The notes: generated from the letters alone by a model not told the origin. A stretch of 64,000 nucleotides of DNA from Acidimicrobiales bacterium (GCA_028285495.1 JANQPB010000014.1:62001-126000); one strand, 5' to 3'; shown: positions 35,179 through 44,585, numbered from the stretch's first letter. Numbers and translations: made by a program.

Positions 35179-35856
35179 ATGAGCCGAAGCGACGACCGGG
35201 TCGACTCGGCCGGTCAGGCCGGCCGGGGCTGGAAGAGCCATGTCACGGTCGTCTTGGCCGACGACCACCCGATCTGGCGCTCCGGGGTGCGGGCCGACCT
35301 CGGCGACAACTTCCGGGTCGTCGGCGAGGCCGGTGACGCCGACGAGGCGATCGAGGTCATCGAGCGGACCTCACCCGACCTGGTGATCTGTGACCTGGCG
35401 ATGCCGGGTGGCGGTGGCCTGAAGGTGGCCAGGACCTGCGGTGAGCGGACCAACATCGTGATGCTGACCGTGTCCGAGGCCGAACGCGACCTGCTCGACG
35501 CCGTCGCCGCCGGGGCGTCGGGGTACCTGGTGAAGTCGACCCGGCCGGAGGAGCTGCGGGACGCCCTCTGGCGAGCCGCCCACGGTGAGCCCGTGTTCAG
35601 CCCCCAGCTGGCCAGCCTGGTCCTCGGCGAGTTCCGGCGGCTGAGCCGGGAGGCCGGTGGGGCCCAGCCCCTCTCGGAGCGGGAGCGGGAGGTGCTCCAG
35701 CACGTGGCCAGGGGCCACACCTACCGGGAGATCGGCGAGCAGCTCTACATCTCGCCGAAGACGGTCGAGAACCACGTGCGCAACATCCTCGGCAAGCTCC
35801 ACCTCAGCCGCAAGCAGGAGCTGGTCCGCTACGCCCTCGAGCACGGCATCGAGTAG
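35179..35856 (+). CDS. LuxR/NarL-type response regulator
   Basis: 225 residues. Receiver domain: VVLADDHPIWRSGVRADL, with phospho-acceptor Asp in LVICDLAMPGGGG, and the conserved Thr and Lys in MLTVSE and GYLVKSTRP. The C-terminal helix-turn-helix is LSEREREVLQHVARG and TYREIGEQLYISPKTVENHV. It follows the histidine kinase by 165 bases, in which I see nothing notable. The ATG at 35179 gives a short N-terminal extension of about 20 residues. Confidence 0.92.
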   Translation: MSRSDDRVDSAGQAGRGWKSHVTVVLADDHPIWRSGVRADLGDNFRVVGEAGDADEAIEVIERTSPDLVICDLAMPGGGGLKVARTCGERTNIVMLTVSEAERDLLDAVAAGASGYLVKSTRPEELRDALWRAAHGEPVFSPQLASLVLGEFRRLSREAGGAQPLSEREREVLQHVARGHTYREIGEQLYISPKTVENHVRNILGKLHLSRKQELVRYALEHGIE

Positions 35857-35897
35857 CCGCCACCGACCATCGACGAGGACGACGGGAGCGACGAGCG

Positions 35898-37094
35898 ATG
35901 CGGGTGATCGTGGTCGGGGCCGGGATCGGCGGCCTCACCGCTGCCGGTCTGCTGGCCAGGGCCGGCCACGAGACGGTGCTGGTCGAGAAGGCCCGGGCCT
36001 TCGGCGAGGTCGGCGCCGGCATCCAGATCGCCCCGAACGCCTCCCGGGTGCTGGCTTCGCTCGGCCTGGGTGAGCCGTTGGCCGCCGTCGGCACGACCGC
36101 CGAGCGGGTCGTGTACCGCCGCTGGCGGGACGACGCCGAGATCCTGGCCAGCCCGATCGGCGACGCCCACCTCGAGCGCTACGGCCACCCCTACTTCAAC
36201 GTCTACCGACCCGATCTGATCGAGGTGTTGCGGCAGGGGCTCACCCACCCCGAGCGCCCGGTCGAGGTGCGGCTCGGCGCCGAGGTGCTCGACGTCGCCA
36301 CCACCGCGGACGGTGCGACCGTTGCGCCCGCCGACGGCGAGGTGCTGGCGGCCGACGTCATCGTCGGGGCCGACGGCATCAAGTCCGCAGTCCGCACCGC
36401 CCTGTTCGGAGCGATGCCCGGCCGGTTCAGCGGCTGGTTGGCCTACCGGGCGCTCGTGCCCCGCGACCGGGTGCCCGATTGGCCGATCGAGATCACCAAC
36501 CGCCTCGGCCCCGACCGCCACCTCGTCAGCTATTTCGTCGGCCGGGATCAGCGATACCTCAACCTCGTGTGCGTCGTGCCCGAGCCGTCCTGGGACCTCG
36601 AATCGTGGACCGAGCCGGGCGAGCTGGCCGACCTGCGCGACCACTTCGCCGACTGGTCGCCGGCGGTCCAGGCCATCCTCGACGAGGTGGTCGAGCCGGT
36701 CCACCGTTGGGCGCTGTACGACCGCGAGCCGCTCGACGCCTGGACCCGGGGCCGGGTCACCCTGCTCGGCGACGCCTGCCATCCGATGGTCCCGTTCATG
36801 GCCCAGGGGGCGTGCATGGCGATCGAGGACGCCGCCGTCCTGACCCGGTGCCTCGACGACGGCCCGACACCCGGGGCCGCCATCGCCCGCTACGAGCGGG
36901 CCCGGCTGCCCCGCACGGCCGACCTGCAGCGTCGGTCGTGGCGCAACTGCACGGTGTTCCACCTGCCGGACGGGCCCGAGCAGCGGGCCAGGGACGCCCG
37001 CATGGGCGAGCGGAGCGGGTCCGGGGCCGAGGCCCTGGCCGCCTTCGACGACGTCCAGGGCTACGACGCCCTCTCGGTCCCGCTCCCCCGCTGA
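35898..37094 (+). CDS. FAD-dependent aromatic-type monooxygenase
   Basis: 398 residues of the salicylate/3- or 6-hydroxybenzoate-type hydroxylase family. It uses NAD(P)H and O2 to hydroxylate an aromatic or related ring. The FAD motif is VVGAGIGGLTAAGLLARAGH at the N-terminus. The DG motif is in VGADGIKSAVR, and LLGDACHPMVPFMAQGACM is the second FAD/ribityl-binding motif. GAGIQIAPNASRVL is characteristic. The substrate is not predictable. GGGAG lies upstream of the ATG; no pathway partners are nearby. Confidence 0.88.
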   Translation: MRVIVVGAGIGGLTAAGLLARAGHETVLVEKARAFGEVGAGIQIAPNASRVLASLGLGEPLAAVGTTAERVVYRRWRDDAEILASPIGDAHLERYGHPYFNVYRPDLIEVLRQGLTHPERPVEVRLGAEVLDVATTADGATVAPADGEVLAADVIVGADGIKSAVRTALFGAMPGRFSGWLAYRALVPRDRVPDWPIEITNRLGPDRHLVSYFVGRDQRYLNLVCVVPEPSWDLESWTEPGELADLRDHFADWSPAVQAILDEVVEPVHRWALYDREPLDAWTRGRVTLLGDACHPMVPFMAQGACMAIEDAAVLTRCLDDGPTPGAAIARYERARLPRTADLQRRSWRNCTVFHLPDGPEQRARDARMGERSGSGAEALAAFDDVQGYDALSVPLPR

Positions 37095-37158
37095 CGCCGG
37101 CGAGGCGGCGGCCGGGCGATGGGGACCGGTCCCCGTAGCCCGTCCCCCCACCCCGTCG

Positions 37159-37164
37159 TACGTT
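37159..37164 (+). promoter_or_regulatory. Candidate -10 (TACGTT) before the WXG100-like gene
   Basis: TACGTT stands about 74 bases upstream of the ATG at 37238, so this mRNA would have a leader. AAAGGA just before the ATG serves as ribosome site. Confidence 0.3.
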
Positions 37165-37237
37165 CTCCCCAGCAGTCTCCTCACCGAGAGCGGGACCGAG
37201 CGAGGGCGGCCGACAGCGGCGCCGGAAAGGAACCACG

Positions 37238-37852
37238 ATGGTGCTGCACGCCGTCAAGATGACCGACCTCGAGGCGGCCCTGGCCTCGGCCAGGACCGAG
37301 GCGTCGCTGATCCTCGACCAGGTCAACGTCGTCCAGCGCGAGCTCCAGGCCACCACGTTCGTCGGTGAGCAGGCCGAGGCGCTGGCGGCCGAGATGAACG
37401 GCAAGATGACCGCGTTCGTCGCCGCCACCTACGACAACGTCGACGAGCTGCTGCGCCTCATCGTCAACAACATGAACGTCGTGGTGACCAAGCTCGGCGG
37501 TGCGCCGTGGCCCCACCAGCCGGTCGAGCGGGGTGCGGCGGCCAACGCGGAGACGCTCCGGATCTCCGGCAACCAGGACTACGAGATCGACACCGACGAG
37601 ATGCTCGGCTTCGCCAACAGGGTCGACGAGTGGTTCGAGGCCATCGTCACCAGCTACCAGAACGTCCGGGGGACGATCGCCGAGGGCACGCCGGGCTGGC
37701 AGGGGCCGGAGAAGATCGTGACCGTGACCGCGGTGACCGACGCGATCGAGACGATCATCGGGGCGGCAGGCGGCGGCACGGGGGTCCGTGGCGTCGGCTC
37801 GTCGCTGTCGGCCTGGCTGCGGGATCAGGTGGCGGTGATGGAAGGGGCGTAG
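37238..37852 (+). CDS. Tandem WXG100-like protein
   Basis: 204 residues, almost all helical and without a signal peptide. It reads as two WXG100-like helical hairpins in one chain. Unit one (about 8-86) has TTFVGEQAEALAAEM at the hairpin turn, with Phe in place of Trp. Unit two (about 115-204) has TPGWQGPEK, a true WxG turn, between AIVTSYQNVRGTI and a second helix, and ends in LSAWLRDQVAVMEG. WXG100 proteins are about 100 residues and dimerise; here the dimer may be fused. No EccC, EccD or other type VII secretion gene is in the window. Assignment is by pattern only. Confidence 0.55.
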   Translation: MVLHAVKMTDLEAALASARTEASLILDQVNVVQRELQATTFVGEQAEALAAEMNGKMTAFVAATYDNVDELLRLIVNNMNVVVTKLGGAPWPHQPVERGAAANAETLRISGNQDYEIDTDEMLGFANRVDEWFEAIVTSYQNVRGTIAEGTPGWQGPEKIVTVTAVTDAIETIIGAAGGGTGVRGVGSSLSAWLRDQVAVMEGA

Positions 37853-37943
37853 ACCTGCCGATCGGGTGGGCCGCTTGGCCCGCCCGTCCGCCGAGAACCG
37901 ATCCGCACCACCTCTGCGCCAACCTCCCAGGTGCGGGTCCCCG

Positions 37944-37986
37944 GGCTGCGGTGTGTCCCGATCCTCGGGTCGGGCGCACCGCAGCC
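37944..37986. terminator. Strong hairpin between convergent genes
   Basis: GGCTGCGGTG pairs perfectly with CACCGCAGCC, with an inner CCCGA/TCGGG pairing. It lies between the WXG100-like gene and the convergent MFS gene. A second stem, CGGGTGGGCC with GGCCCGCCCG, lies at 37863-37886. Neither has a U-run. A bidirectional terminator is likely. Confidence 0.5.
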
Positions 37987-38006
37987 GTGGTCTCCCGGGC
38001 CCGAGC

Positions 38007-39449
38007 TCACCGGTGATCGAGCCGAGGACCCGGGCCCGGAGCCGACTGCGGGTCGGGGTGGCCGCCGCCCCGACGGGCGGCGACGACGTACAGGACCAGC
38101 CCCGCCACCGGCAGGACCGTCGAGAGCGTCAGCGCCGCCTGGTAGGAGCCGACCGTGGTCTCGATCAGGGCGAACAGGGCCGGACCGACGGCGCTGCCGA
38201 TCACCATGGCGCTCATCTGCACACCGGCGATGGCCCCGAGGTGACGGCGACCGAAGAGCCGGGGCAGGGCGGCGGACGTCAGCGGGGCGTAGCCGCCCTG
38301 GGCCGCGCCCCAGCTGATCACGGCCACGGTCGCCAGAACGGGGCGGTCGAGGTGGGGCACCGTCAGGTACATCACCACCTGAGCGGCCGACATCGCCGCC
38401 CCGACCACCACCGGCGAGACCCGGTCGACCAGCCAGCCGCCGAGCAGAGTCACCGGCACGCTGACGAAGGCGATCGGCACGAAGATGCGAACGATCTGCT
38501 CCTGGCTCAGGCCGAGCTCGGCCCCCAGGTCGAGGATGTGGAAGGTGAGCGCCGTCGACGTCGACGCCAGCGCCACCACCGGCAGGGTCACCACCCAGAA
38601 CCGGATGTCCCGCAACGCCTCGCCCCGGTCGGCGTCGTCGTCGCGACCGATCACGATCGGGCCGGGAGACCCCGCCTGGCCGGCCGCGACCGGCGACACC
38701 TCACCCCGGCGGCCGTCGATCACCAGGCCGGTGCTCTCCGGGCTGGTCCGGTAGAACACGACGACCACCAGCCCGACCACGACCACCAGGAGCACGGCCA
38801 GGATGCGCCAGGCGGTGCGGAACCCGTCGATGCCGATCAGGGCGAGCAGCAGCGCCGGGGTCAGGGCGAAGGCGAAGCTCATGATGGCGTTCGAGGTGGC
38901 GGTCACCAGGCCACGCCGCCGCTCGAACCACTGGGCCAACATGGTCCTCGACGACAGCGTCAGCAGGCCCTGGCCGCAGAAGCGGAGGAACCCGAAGCCG
39001 ATGCTCATCACCACCAGGCCGGTCAGGTCGCCCATCGGACCGACCAGGCTCAGGCCGGCCACCGTGGCCGCCAGTCCGAACGTGGCCACCAGCGCCACGA
39101 CCCGTGGCCCTCGCACGTCGATGGCCCGACCGCCGAGGGGCAACAGGAACCCGCTCGCCCCGGTGCCGATCAGGTAGGCGATCGAGAGCTGCAGCCGGCT
39201 GAGGCCGGTGGTCGCGGTCAGGTCGTCGGTGAACACGCTGACCCCGGCGGTCTGGCCGGGGATCGACGCCAGCACCCCGACCGAGGCGACGACGAGGATG
39301 ATCCAGCCGTAGTAGAACGGCAGCTTGGCCGGATCGAAGGGCCGTCGGCCCCAGGCCGTGCCGGCGTCGATCGACCCCGGAACGGGTCGGGCCGACGATC
39401 GGTCCGGCGGCGACGGCGCCGAGGTGCCCGTCGAGGCGGCCGTGGTCAC
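38007..39449 (-). CDS. MFS transporter
   Basis: 480 residues with about 12 transmembrane helices. After 40 hydrophilic residues comes [18 protein letters not shown], typical of the oxalate/formate or monocarboxylate-type MFS group. [13 protein letters not shown] is the loop 2-3 motif, and [15 protein letters not shown] follows helix 4. The second half begins [14 protein letters not shown]. Substrate unknown; small organic anion is a guess. The GTG start overlaps the stop of a nine-codon mini-ORF. Confidence 0.88.
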   Translation of the reverse strand: MTTAASTGTSAPSPPDRSSARPVPGSIDAGTAWGRRPFDPAKLPFYYGWIILVVASVGVLASIPGQTAGVSVFTDDLTATTGLSRLQLSIAYLIGTGASGFLLPLGGRAIDVRGPRVVALVATFGLAATVAGLSLVGPMGDLTGLVVMSIGFGFLRFCGQGLLTLSSRTMLAQWFERRRGLVTATSNAIMSFAFALTPALLLALIGIDGFRTAWRILAVLLVVVVGLVVVVFYRTSPESTGLVIDGRRGEVSPVAAGQAGSPGPIVIGRDDDADRGEALRDIRFWVVTLPVVALASTSTALTFHILDLGAELGLSQEQIVRIFVPIAFVSVPVTLLGGWLVDRVSPVVVGAAMSAAQVVMYLTVPHLDRPVLATVAVISWGAAQGGYAPLTSAALPRLFGRRHLGAIAGVQMSAMVIGSAVGPALFALIETTVGSYQAALTLSTVLPVAGLVLYVVAARRGGGHPDPQSAPGPGPRLDHR

Positions 39450-39487
39450 CGTCGGCGGGTCGGAGAGGGGCGCACCCGCCCACGCTA
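39446..39487 (-). promoter_or_regulatory. Leaderless promoter and mini-ORF before the MFS gene
   Basis: On the minus strand TAGCGT (39487-39482) is six bases before a GTG at 39475 that opens MRPSPTRRR. Its TGA (39448-39446) overlaps the MFS GTG as GTGA. Confidence 0.4.
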
Positions 39488-39558
39488 CCGAGGCCTGGCC
39501 CTGGTCGACGATCGGTCGTCGCCCGTCGACGGCTCGGCCGTGCCGGCCGTGCCCGCCG

Positions 39559-40203
39559 TCAGCTCCGGAGGTAGGCGAGGACGGCGGTGACCCGCCGGTG
39601 GCGACCGGCGTCTGCGGTCAGCCCGAGCTTGGCGAAGATCCGCTGGGTGTGCTTCTCGACCGCACCCTCGGTGATCACGAGCTGGCCCGCGATCGAGGCG
39701 TTGGTCCGACCCTCGGCCATCAGCCCCAGCACCTCACGCTCCCGGGGGGTCAAGCCCGCCACCGGATCGCCGGCCCGCTGCCGGTTGAGCAGCTGGGCCA
39801 CCACCTGGGGGTCGAGCACGCTGCCGCCGGCGGCCACGTCGTCGAGGCGTTGGAGGAACTCGTCGACGTCGGCCACCCGGTCCTTGAGCAGGTAGCCGAT
39901 GCCCTCCGCCCCGGTCTCGAGCAGGTCGTCGGCATACGAGACCTCGACGTACTGCGACAGCACCACGATGCGGGCCCCGGGCCATCGACCTCGGACCTCG
40001 ACGGCCGCCCGGAGCCCCTCGTCGGTGTTGGAGGGCGGCATCCGCACGTCGACGATGGCGCAGTCGGGCCGCTCGGCCAGCACCGCAGCGACGAAACCGG
40101 GCCCGTCGCCGGCCGAGCCGACCACCTGGTGGCCGGCGTCGGTCAGCAGCAGCTCGAGGCCCTCCCGCAGGAGCACGGAGTCGTCGGCGATCACCACCCG
40201 CAC
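39559..40203 (-). CDS. LuxR/NarL-type response regulator
   Basis: 214 residues from GTG 40203 ([19 protein letters not shown]). Phospho-acceptor Asp in [16 protein letters not shown], the PPxxxxEG form common in actinobacterial partners of Sensor-domain kinases. IVVLSQYVE and GYLLKDRV carry the Ser and Lys. The helix-turn-helix is [15 protein letters not shown] and [17 protein letters not shown]. It overlaps the histidine kinase gene by 13 bases, so the two form one operon. Confidence 0.91.
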   Translation of the reverse strand: MRVVIADDSVLLREGLELLLTDAGHQVVGSAGDGPGFVAAVLAERPDCAIVDVRMPPSNTDEGLRAAVEVRGRWPGARIVVLSQYVEVSYADDLLETGAEGIGYLLKDRVADVDEFLQRLDDVAAGGSVLDPQVVAQLLNRQRAGDPVAGLTPREREVLGLMAEGRTNASIAGQLVITEGAVEKHTQRIFAKLGLTADAGRHRRVTAVLAYLRS

Positions 40204-41528
40204 GGCATCTCCGCCGCCACGGTCGTCGGGCCACCATCGGGCGAGGTGATCGTGAGGCGGCCGTCGACGGCCCGCACCCGCTGCTCCAGCCCGGCGAGGC
40301 CGTGGCCCTTGGCCGGGTGGGCCCCGCCGGCCCCGTCGTCGGTCACGTCGACGGTCAGCACGCCGTCGGCCTCGAGCGCCACGACCGTCGCCATCGTCGC
40401 CCCGCTGTGCTTGGCCGCGTTGGCCAGGGCCTCGGCCACCACGAAGTAGGCCGCCGTCTCGACGTGGGCCGGCAGCCGGTCGTCGACCAGCTCGACCCGG
40501 CAACCGGTCGGGATGGCCGAGCGGACGGCCAGCTCCTCCAGCGCGCTGACCAGGCCGCGATCGGCCAGGATCGGGGGGGCGATCCCCCGGGACAGGGCCC
40601 GGAGCTCGTCGAGCGTCTCCTGGGTCTGCTGCCTGGCCTCGTCGATGGCCGCCGCCAGCTCGGGGGCGTCGTCGCCGACCTTCTGCTTGGCCCGACCGAG
40701 GTCCATCGACAGCCGCACGAGCCGCTGCTGGGGGCCGTCGTGAATGTCGCGCTCCAACCGACGGAGGGCGCTGTCCTCGGCCGCCCGAGCCGCGGCCCGC
40801 CCCTCGACGAGGGTGTCGACCTGGCGCCGGTGCCGGGTCGGGCCGACGAGGAGGGCGTCGGCCAGGACCGAGCGGAGGCTGGCTGCGCCGGTGATGGCCA
40901 GCGGCAGCGTGACCGCGGCCAGCAGTCCCAACGCCGAGTAGAAGCCGGCCCGGACGAGGTAGCCGTCGCCGAGCCCGAGCAGGTCGGGCAGGTCCTCGCT
41001 GTCGGGCCCCTGGGGCAGCATCCAGCCCCAGGCGTACCAGGTGGTGCCGGCGAGCGCCACCGTCCACCAGACGACGGTGACCACGAAGCCGAGCACGCTG
41101 ACCGGGAACGTGACCAGGGCGTGGACGACGTCTCGCCACGACTGTGGATCGGTCAGTGGATGGACGAGGCGACGGATCGGCGTGGCGTCCGGCGCGGCCC
41201 GGTGGTAGACGGTCGGCGGCACGTCCCGACCGAGCAGCGACGACAGCAGGCCCCGCTCGCCGGTGGCCAGCAACCGGGCCGCCTGGACGGTGACGAACAG
41301 GATCGGCAGCCCGAGGAACGTGATCAGCGTGCCGAGGCCGACCGACAGCCCGGTGATGATGGCCACGAACGAGGCGAGTCCGAGCGGGAAGCCGGCGACG
41401 AGGTAGACCGTTCGCCCGAGCAGGCGCCTGAACCCGACCGCCAGCCGCCCGAGCAGCGTCGACGGGTCGACGCCGGACCCGGTGCTCACGGGCATCGGCT
41501 CACTGGCGGAGGTCATGCTGAAGCTCAT
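40191..41528 (-). CDS. Sensor-domain histidine kinase (HisKA_3 type)
   Basis: 445 residues. An N-terminal Sensor-type membrane domain (about 25-240) has four helices in pairs, for example VYLVAGFPLGLASFVAIITG and ITFLGLPILFVTVQAARLLA. The phospho-acceptor segment is ERDIHDGPQQRLVRLSMDLG. ATPase motifs: EALANAAKHSG and DDGAGGAHPAKGHGLAGL. Start ATG 41528 is supported by TAGGTT seven bases upstream, making the mRNA leaderless. Pairs with the overlapping regulator at 40203. Confidence 0.9.
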   Translation of the reverse strand: MSFSMTSASEPMPVSTGSGVDPSTLLGRLAVGFRRLLGRTVYLVAGFPLGLASFVAIITGLSVGLGTLITFLGLPILFVTVQAARLLATGERGLLSSLLGRDVPPTVYHRAAPDATPIRRLVHPLTDPQSWRDVVHALVTFPVSVLGFVVTVVWWTVALAGTTWYAWGWMLPQGPDSEDLPDLLGLGDGYLVRAGFYSALGLLAAVTLPLAITGAASLRSVLADALLVGPTRHRRQVDTLVEGRAAARAAEDSALRRLERDIHDGPQQRLVRLSMDLGRAKQKVGDDAPELAAAIDEARQQTQETLDELRALSRGIAPPILADRGLVSALEELAVRSAIPTGCRVELVDDRLPAHVETAAYFVVAEALANAAKHSGATMATVVALEADGVLTVDVTDDGAGGAHPAKGHGLAGLEQRVRAVDGRLTITSPDGGPTTVAAEMPCGW

Positions 41529-41535
41529 GCTAGTG

Positions 41536-41541
41536 AACCTA
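41536..41541 (-). promoter_or_regulatory. Leaderless promoter -10 (TAGGTT) of the sensor kinase
   Basis: TAGGTT on the minus strand is exactly seven bases upstream of the ATG at 41528. Confidence 0.55.
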
Positions 41542-41769
41542 CGATCGGGCCTCCCCGGCCGGTATCCCGCCAGCTGGCGTCCCCGGTGTCGGGCTGGCCC
41601 CACCCTCCCGGACCGCGCCGCAACCGGCGAGCCCCGGACCCGGGCAGTGTCGCCAGGTCCCGTCGATGACGACGCCGGGGCTCGGCCGAGGTCGTGATCA
41701 AGGTCGCGCCGATCCGGCCGATCGGAAGAGGAGGCGGCGCACGTCGTCAGCCGCTCGTCCGGAGCCCGT

Positions 41770-42930
41770 ATGGACAGTTTCACACCGACGTCAGGTCGGA
41801 CCGTCACGCTCGGAGCCGTCGGCCGGGTCGTCGATGGCCGCAGCAACCGGCATCCGTTGTCCAACCGCTCGATCACCCTGTCGGTGGTCAGCATCGCCCT
41901 CCTCGTGCTCGTCGCGGTCAGTCGCCGCCAGGACCTCGCAGCGTCCCTGGTCGTCCTCCGCGAGTCGGCCCCGGCGCCGCTGCTCGTCGCCCTTGCCCTC
42001 AGCGTGCTCGGGGTCGCCAACCGGGCCGGCCAGTTCCGGGCCGCCCACCACCTGGCTGCGGTCGACACCGACTACCGCTCGATGGCCCGCATCAGCGCCG
42101 CCAGCTTCGCCCTCAACAAGGTGGTCAAGACCGGTGGGATGGGCGGGGTGGCCCTGGTCGTCCGCCATGGACGGCGGCGGGGACTCGCCGTCGGGTCGGT
42201 GCTGGCCGCCTGCGTGATCAACTCACTCAGCAGTCAGCTGGCCATGGGGGCGATGATCGTCGTGACCCTGGTGTCGGTGCTGGCGACGTCGACCGCCGTC
42301 GGCTCCTTGACCCTGGCCGGCGCCGCCGTCGTCGGGCTCCTGCTGCTCGGGCTGCCGGTTGCGGGAGCCGTGTGCGTGCGGAGCCGGGACGCCATCGAGC
42401 GCAGCTACGTCCGAGCGGTGGCCGGGGTCAACCGCCTGGTCGCCCGGATCGGGCTGACCGGCGCCGTCGAGCCGGACCTGAGCCACCTCGACCGCCTGTA
42501 CGACACGATCGAGGCCGTTCGCCGGCGGCCACTGGCGTCGATCCCCGTCCTGCTCCACGCCCTGGCGGCGAAGCTGATCGGCGCAGCCGTGCTGGCCGTG
42601 TCGCTCGCCGCGGTCGGGGCCGACATCGAGCCGGCCACCGCGCTGCTGATCTACGTGCTCGCCCTGCTGGCCGCCGCCAGCAGCGTGCTGCCCGGGGGCC
42701 TCGGCGCGGTCGAGGCGACGATGACGCTGCTGCTCGCCGGCTACGGCGTGCCCCCGAGCGTGGCCCTGGCCGGGACGCTGCTGTTCCGGTTGCTCGACCT
42801 GTGGTTCCCCATCGTGGTCGGGCTCGTGGTGGCCCCCGGGTTGGATCGCTCGACGGCCCGCTCCATCGCCCGGGCCGAGGCGACGAGCCACCGCCGGACG
42901 CCGGCGCTCCGGACGGTGCCGACGCCCTAG
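41770..42930 (+). CDS. YbhN/LPG-synthase-TM-type membrane protein
   Basis: 386 residues with about eight to nine transmembrane helices. ASFALNKVVKTGGMGGVALV near residue 120 and SVLPGGLGAVEATMTLLLAG near residue 305 match the conserved points of the LPG_synthase_TM (UPF0104/YbhN) family, which includes lysyl-phosphatidylglycerol synthase membrane domains and other flippase-like proteins. No aminoacyl-transfer domain is attached. Probable lipid-linked transport or flipping; the substrate is unknown. It is divergent from the sensor kinase across 241 bases that contain that gene's promoter and little else. Confidence 0.82.
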   Translation: MDSFTPTSGRTVTLGAVGRVVDGRSNRHPLSNRSITLSVVSIALLVLVAVSRRQDLAASLVVLRESAPAPLLVALALSVLGVANRAGQFRAAHHLAAVDTDYRSMARISAASFALNKVVKTGGMGGVALVVRHGRRRGLAVGSVLAACVINSLSSQLAMGAMIVVTLVSVLATSTAVGSLTLAGAAVVGLLLLGLPVAGAVCVRSRDAIERSYVRAVAGVNRLVARIGLTGAVEPDLSHLDRLYDTIEAVRRRPLASIPVLLHALAAKLIGAAVLAVSLAAVGADIEPATALLIYVLALLAAASSVLPGGLGAVEATMTLLLAGYGVPPSVALAGTLLFRLLDLWFPIVVGLVVAPGLDRSTARSIARAEATSHRRTPALRTVPTP

Positions 42931-42952
42931 CCACGGCCGCCGGACAGCCTGG

Positions 42953-42994
42953 TCAGGCGGAGCCCGTCAGGCGGAGCCCATCAGGCGGAGCCCG
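42953..42994. repeat. Three tandem 14-base repeats after a stop codon
   Basis: TCAGGCGGAGCCCG, TCAGGCGGAGCCCA and TCAGGCGGAGCCCG follow one another and end exactly at the stop codon (42995) of the minus-strand secreted-protein gene. They lie between that gene and the convergent membrane protein gene. Confidence 0.8.
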
Positions 42995-44395
42995 TCACCC
43001 GGAGGTCGCCTCCAGGAGGTCGACCGCAAGGGCGAGCGGTGTGCCAGCGGCGGCGAGGGCGGTCGGCGTGCCGTCGACCGGTTCCGGGGCGGCCGGGTTC
43101 GGTTCGCCGTCGGCGTCACCGCCGTCCCCGATGTCACCGCCATCCCCGATGTCACCGCCATCCCCGATGTCGCCGCCAGCCCCGGACCGCTCGTCGATGG
43201 TCGCCTCGTCGTCGCCGTCGCCGTCGATCCCGGGGCGAACGGCCCTGACCCGGACGTCGATCGTCTCGTCGTGGTCGCCGAGCGCAAACGTGGCATCGAG
43301 CGCCTCGGCTGCGGTGACGATCGCCAGTTCGATCCAGGTCTCGCCGTCGGCCGACCACTCGACGACGAACCCGATCGCAACCCAACCGCCCGCCGCGGCC
43401 TCACCGACCGCGGGGTTGTCGTCGGGTGCGGGGCCGACACCGACCGCCGGCGCCGCATCGGCCTCGCCGACCTCCCCGGATGGCGTCTCGCCACCCACAG
43501 CAGTCCCGGCCGGGCCGGCGTCGCTCGGCGCCTCCGCGACGGGGTCGCCGGGCGGCGGCACCAGATTGCGGCCATCGGGATCCCCACCGGGGTCGACAAC
43601 GCTCGGATCGGCGGGTTCGACGTCACGGGGTTCGGGCTCGCCCTCGGGATCCCCGGGCTCGCGGCCGGCGCCGGGGTCCTCCGGGTCGGGGTCCTCCGGG
43701 TCGGGGCCAGGACCGGGCACCGGGGCGTCGTGATCGCCGTCGGGAGCCGGCGGCTCGGTGACCGCCGCGACGATCCGCAGCGATTGCCGACCCGTGCCGG
43801 CGGGAATCGTCCACCGGTGCTCGGCCGGCGCCGGTCCGTCGTCGACGAGCACCTGCCCCTCACCGTCCTCGGCCCGGGTCAGCGAGAGGTCGCCGACCAC
43901 GGTGCCGGCCACCAGCGATTCGCCGTCGGCTCCCCGGACCGACGGCGGTTCCCCACTCCGAACGACGACTGCGGCCGACGGTGCCGACAGGTTGCCGGCG
44001 GTGTCGCGAGCGACCACGGTGTAGTGGTTGACGCCGGCCCCGGGCGAGGTGTCGAGCAGCCCGTTTGCGGTGGTGATGGCCACGAGCCGGGTCGGACCGT
44101 TCCGGGTGGCCGACCGGAGCACGACGTAGTCGCCGAGGTCGGGCTCGTCGTTCGGCACCCAGCCGAGGAACACCAGCCCGCCGACCTCGAGGCCGAGCAG
44201 GCCGGTCGGGGCCGACGGTGGCTCGAGATCGGGCGTTTCGATCGGGTCGAGATCGGGGCCCCCGACGGGCGGGATGTCGGGCAGCTCCTGGGCCGCGGCC
44301 GGCGAGCCGACCGGCCCGAGGAGAGCGGCAACGAGTGCCAGCGCAGCGGCTGGCGCGACGAACAGCGGCGCCGAGCGCCGGTTGGGCGAGGACAT
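42995..44395 (-). CDS. Secreted protein with fibronectin III-like domain
   Basis: 466 residues. A signal peptide (LFVAPAAALALVAALLGPVG, cut near AAAQEL) precedes one Fn3-like beta-sandwich at about 60-145 (PSAPTGLLGLEVGGLVFLGW, NHYTVVARDTAGNLSAPS). The middle is a long acidic Pro/Glu/Asp-rich linker (about 215-320). A second beta-rich segment (about 330-400) has WVAIGFVVEWSADGETWIEL. Gly-Asp repeats (GDIGDG, three copies) follow. There is no catalytic motif; an extracellular binding or structural role is likely. The start has GGGAA upstream. Confidence 0.72.
   Translation of the reverse strand: MSSPNRRSAPLFVAPAAALALVAALLGPVGSPAAAQELPDIPPVGGPDLDPIETPDLEPPSAPTGLLGLEVGGLVFLGWVPNDEPDLGDYVVLRSATRNGPTRLVAITTANGLLDTSPGAGVNHYTVVARDTAGNLSAPSAAVVVRSGEPPSVRGADGESLVAGTVVGDLSLTRAEDGEGQVLVDDGPAPAEHRWTIPAGTGRQSLRIVAAVTEPPAPDGDHDAPVPGPGPDPEDPDPEDPGAGREPGDPEGEPEPRDVEPADPSVVDPGGDPDGRNLVPPPGDPVAEAPSDAGPAGTAVGGETPSGEVGEADAAPAVGVGPAPDDNPAVGEAAAGGWVAIGFVVEWSADGETWIELAIVTAAEALDATFALGDHDETIDVRVRAVRPGIDGDGDDEATIDERSGAGGDIGDGGDIGDGGDIGDGGDADGEPNPAAPEPVDGTPTALAAAGTPLALAVDLLEATSG
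43117..43170. repeat. Three 18-base repeats encoding GDIGDG
   Basis: CACCGCCGTCCCCGATGT and two copies of CACCGCCATCCCCGATGT lie head to tail within the secreted-protein gene, keeping frame. Confidence 0.8.
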
Positions 44396-44547
44396 GACGG
44401 TTGGCTTCCCGTGTCGATGGATGGTGCGGCGGTGACGCGGTCATCGTCGGCGGACGACCGACCGGTCGGTGGCCGGGCCGCCGTCTGCGGCCTCGGCCAG
44501 GCAGCAGACCCTAGACGGCCGGGCGACGGGCCACCAGGGGTTGACGG

Positions 44548-44580
44548 GTAAAAATACCCAAGGCCTCGCCTGCCGAGGCC
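44548..44580 (-). terminator. Intrinsic terminator of the 44586 gene
   Basis: On the minus strand, five bases after the stop, GGCCTCG pairs with CGAGGCC around a five-base loop and is followed by TTGGGTATTTTT. This is the clearest rho-independent terminator in the window apart from that at 61772. Confidence 0.65.
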
Positions 44581-44585
44581 GCCCG

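Noticed and set aside
44457..44470. 14-base palindrome ACCGACCGGTCGGT upstream of the secreted-protein gene
   Set aside because: Perfect but isolated, low-complexity in a GC-rich context; no second copy or regulator gene nearby to support an operator.
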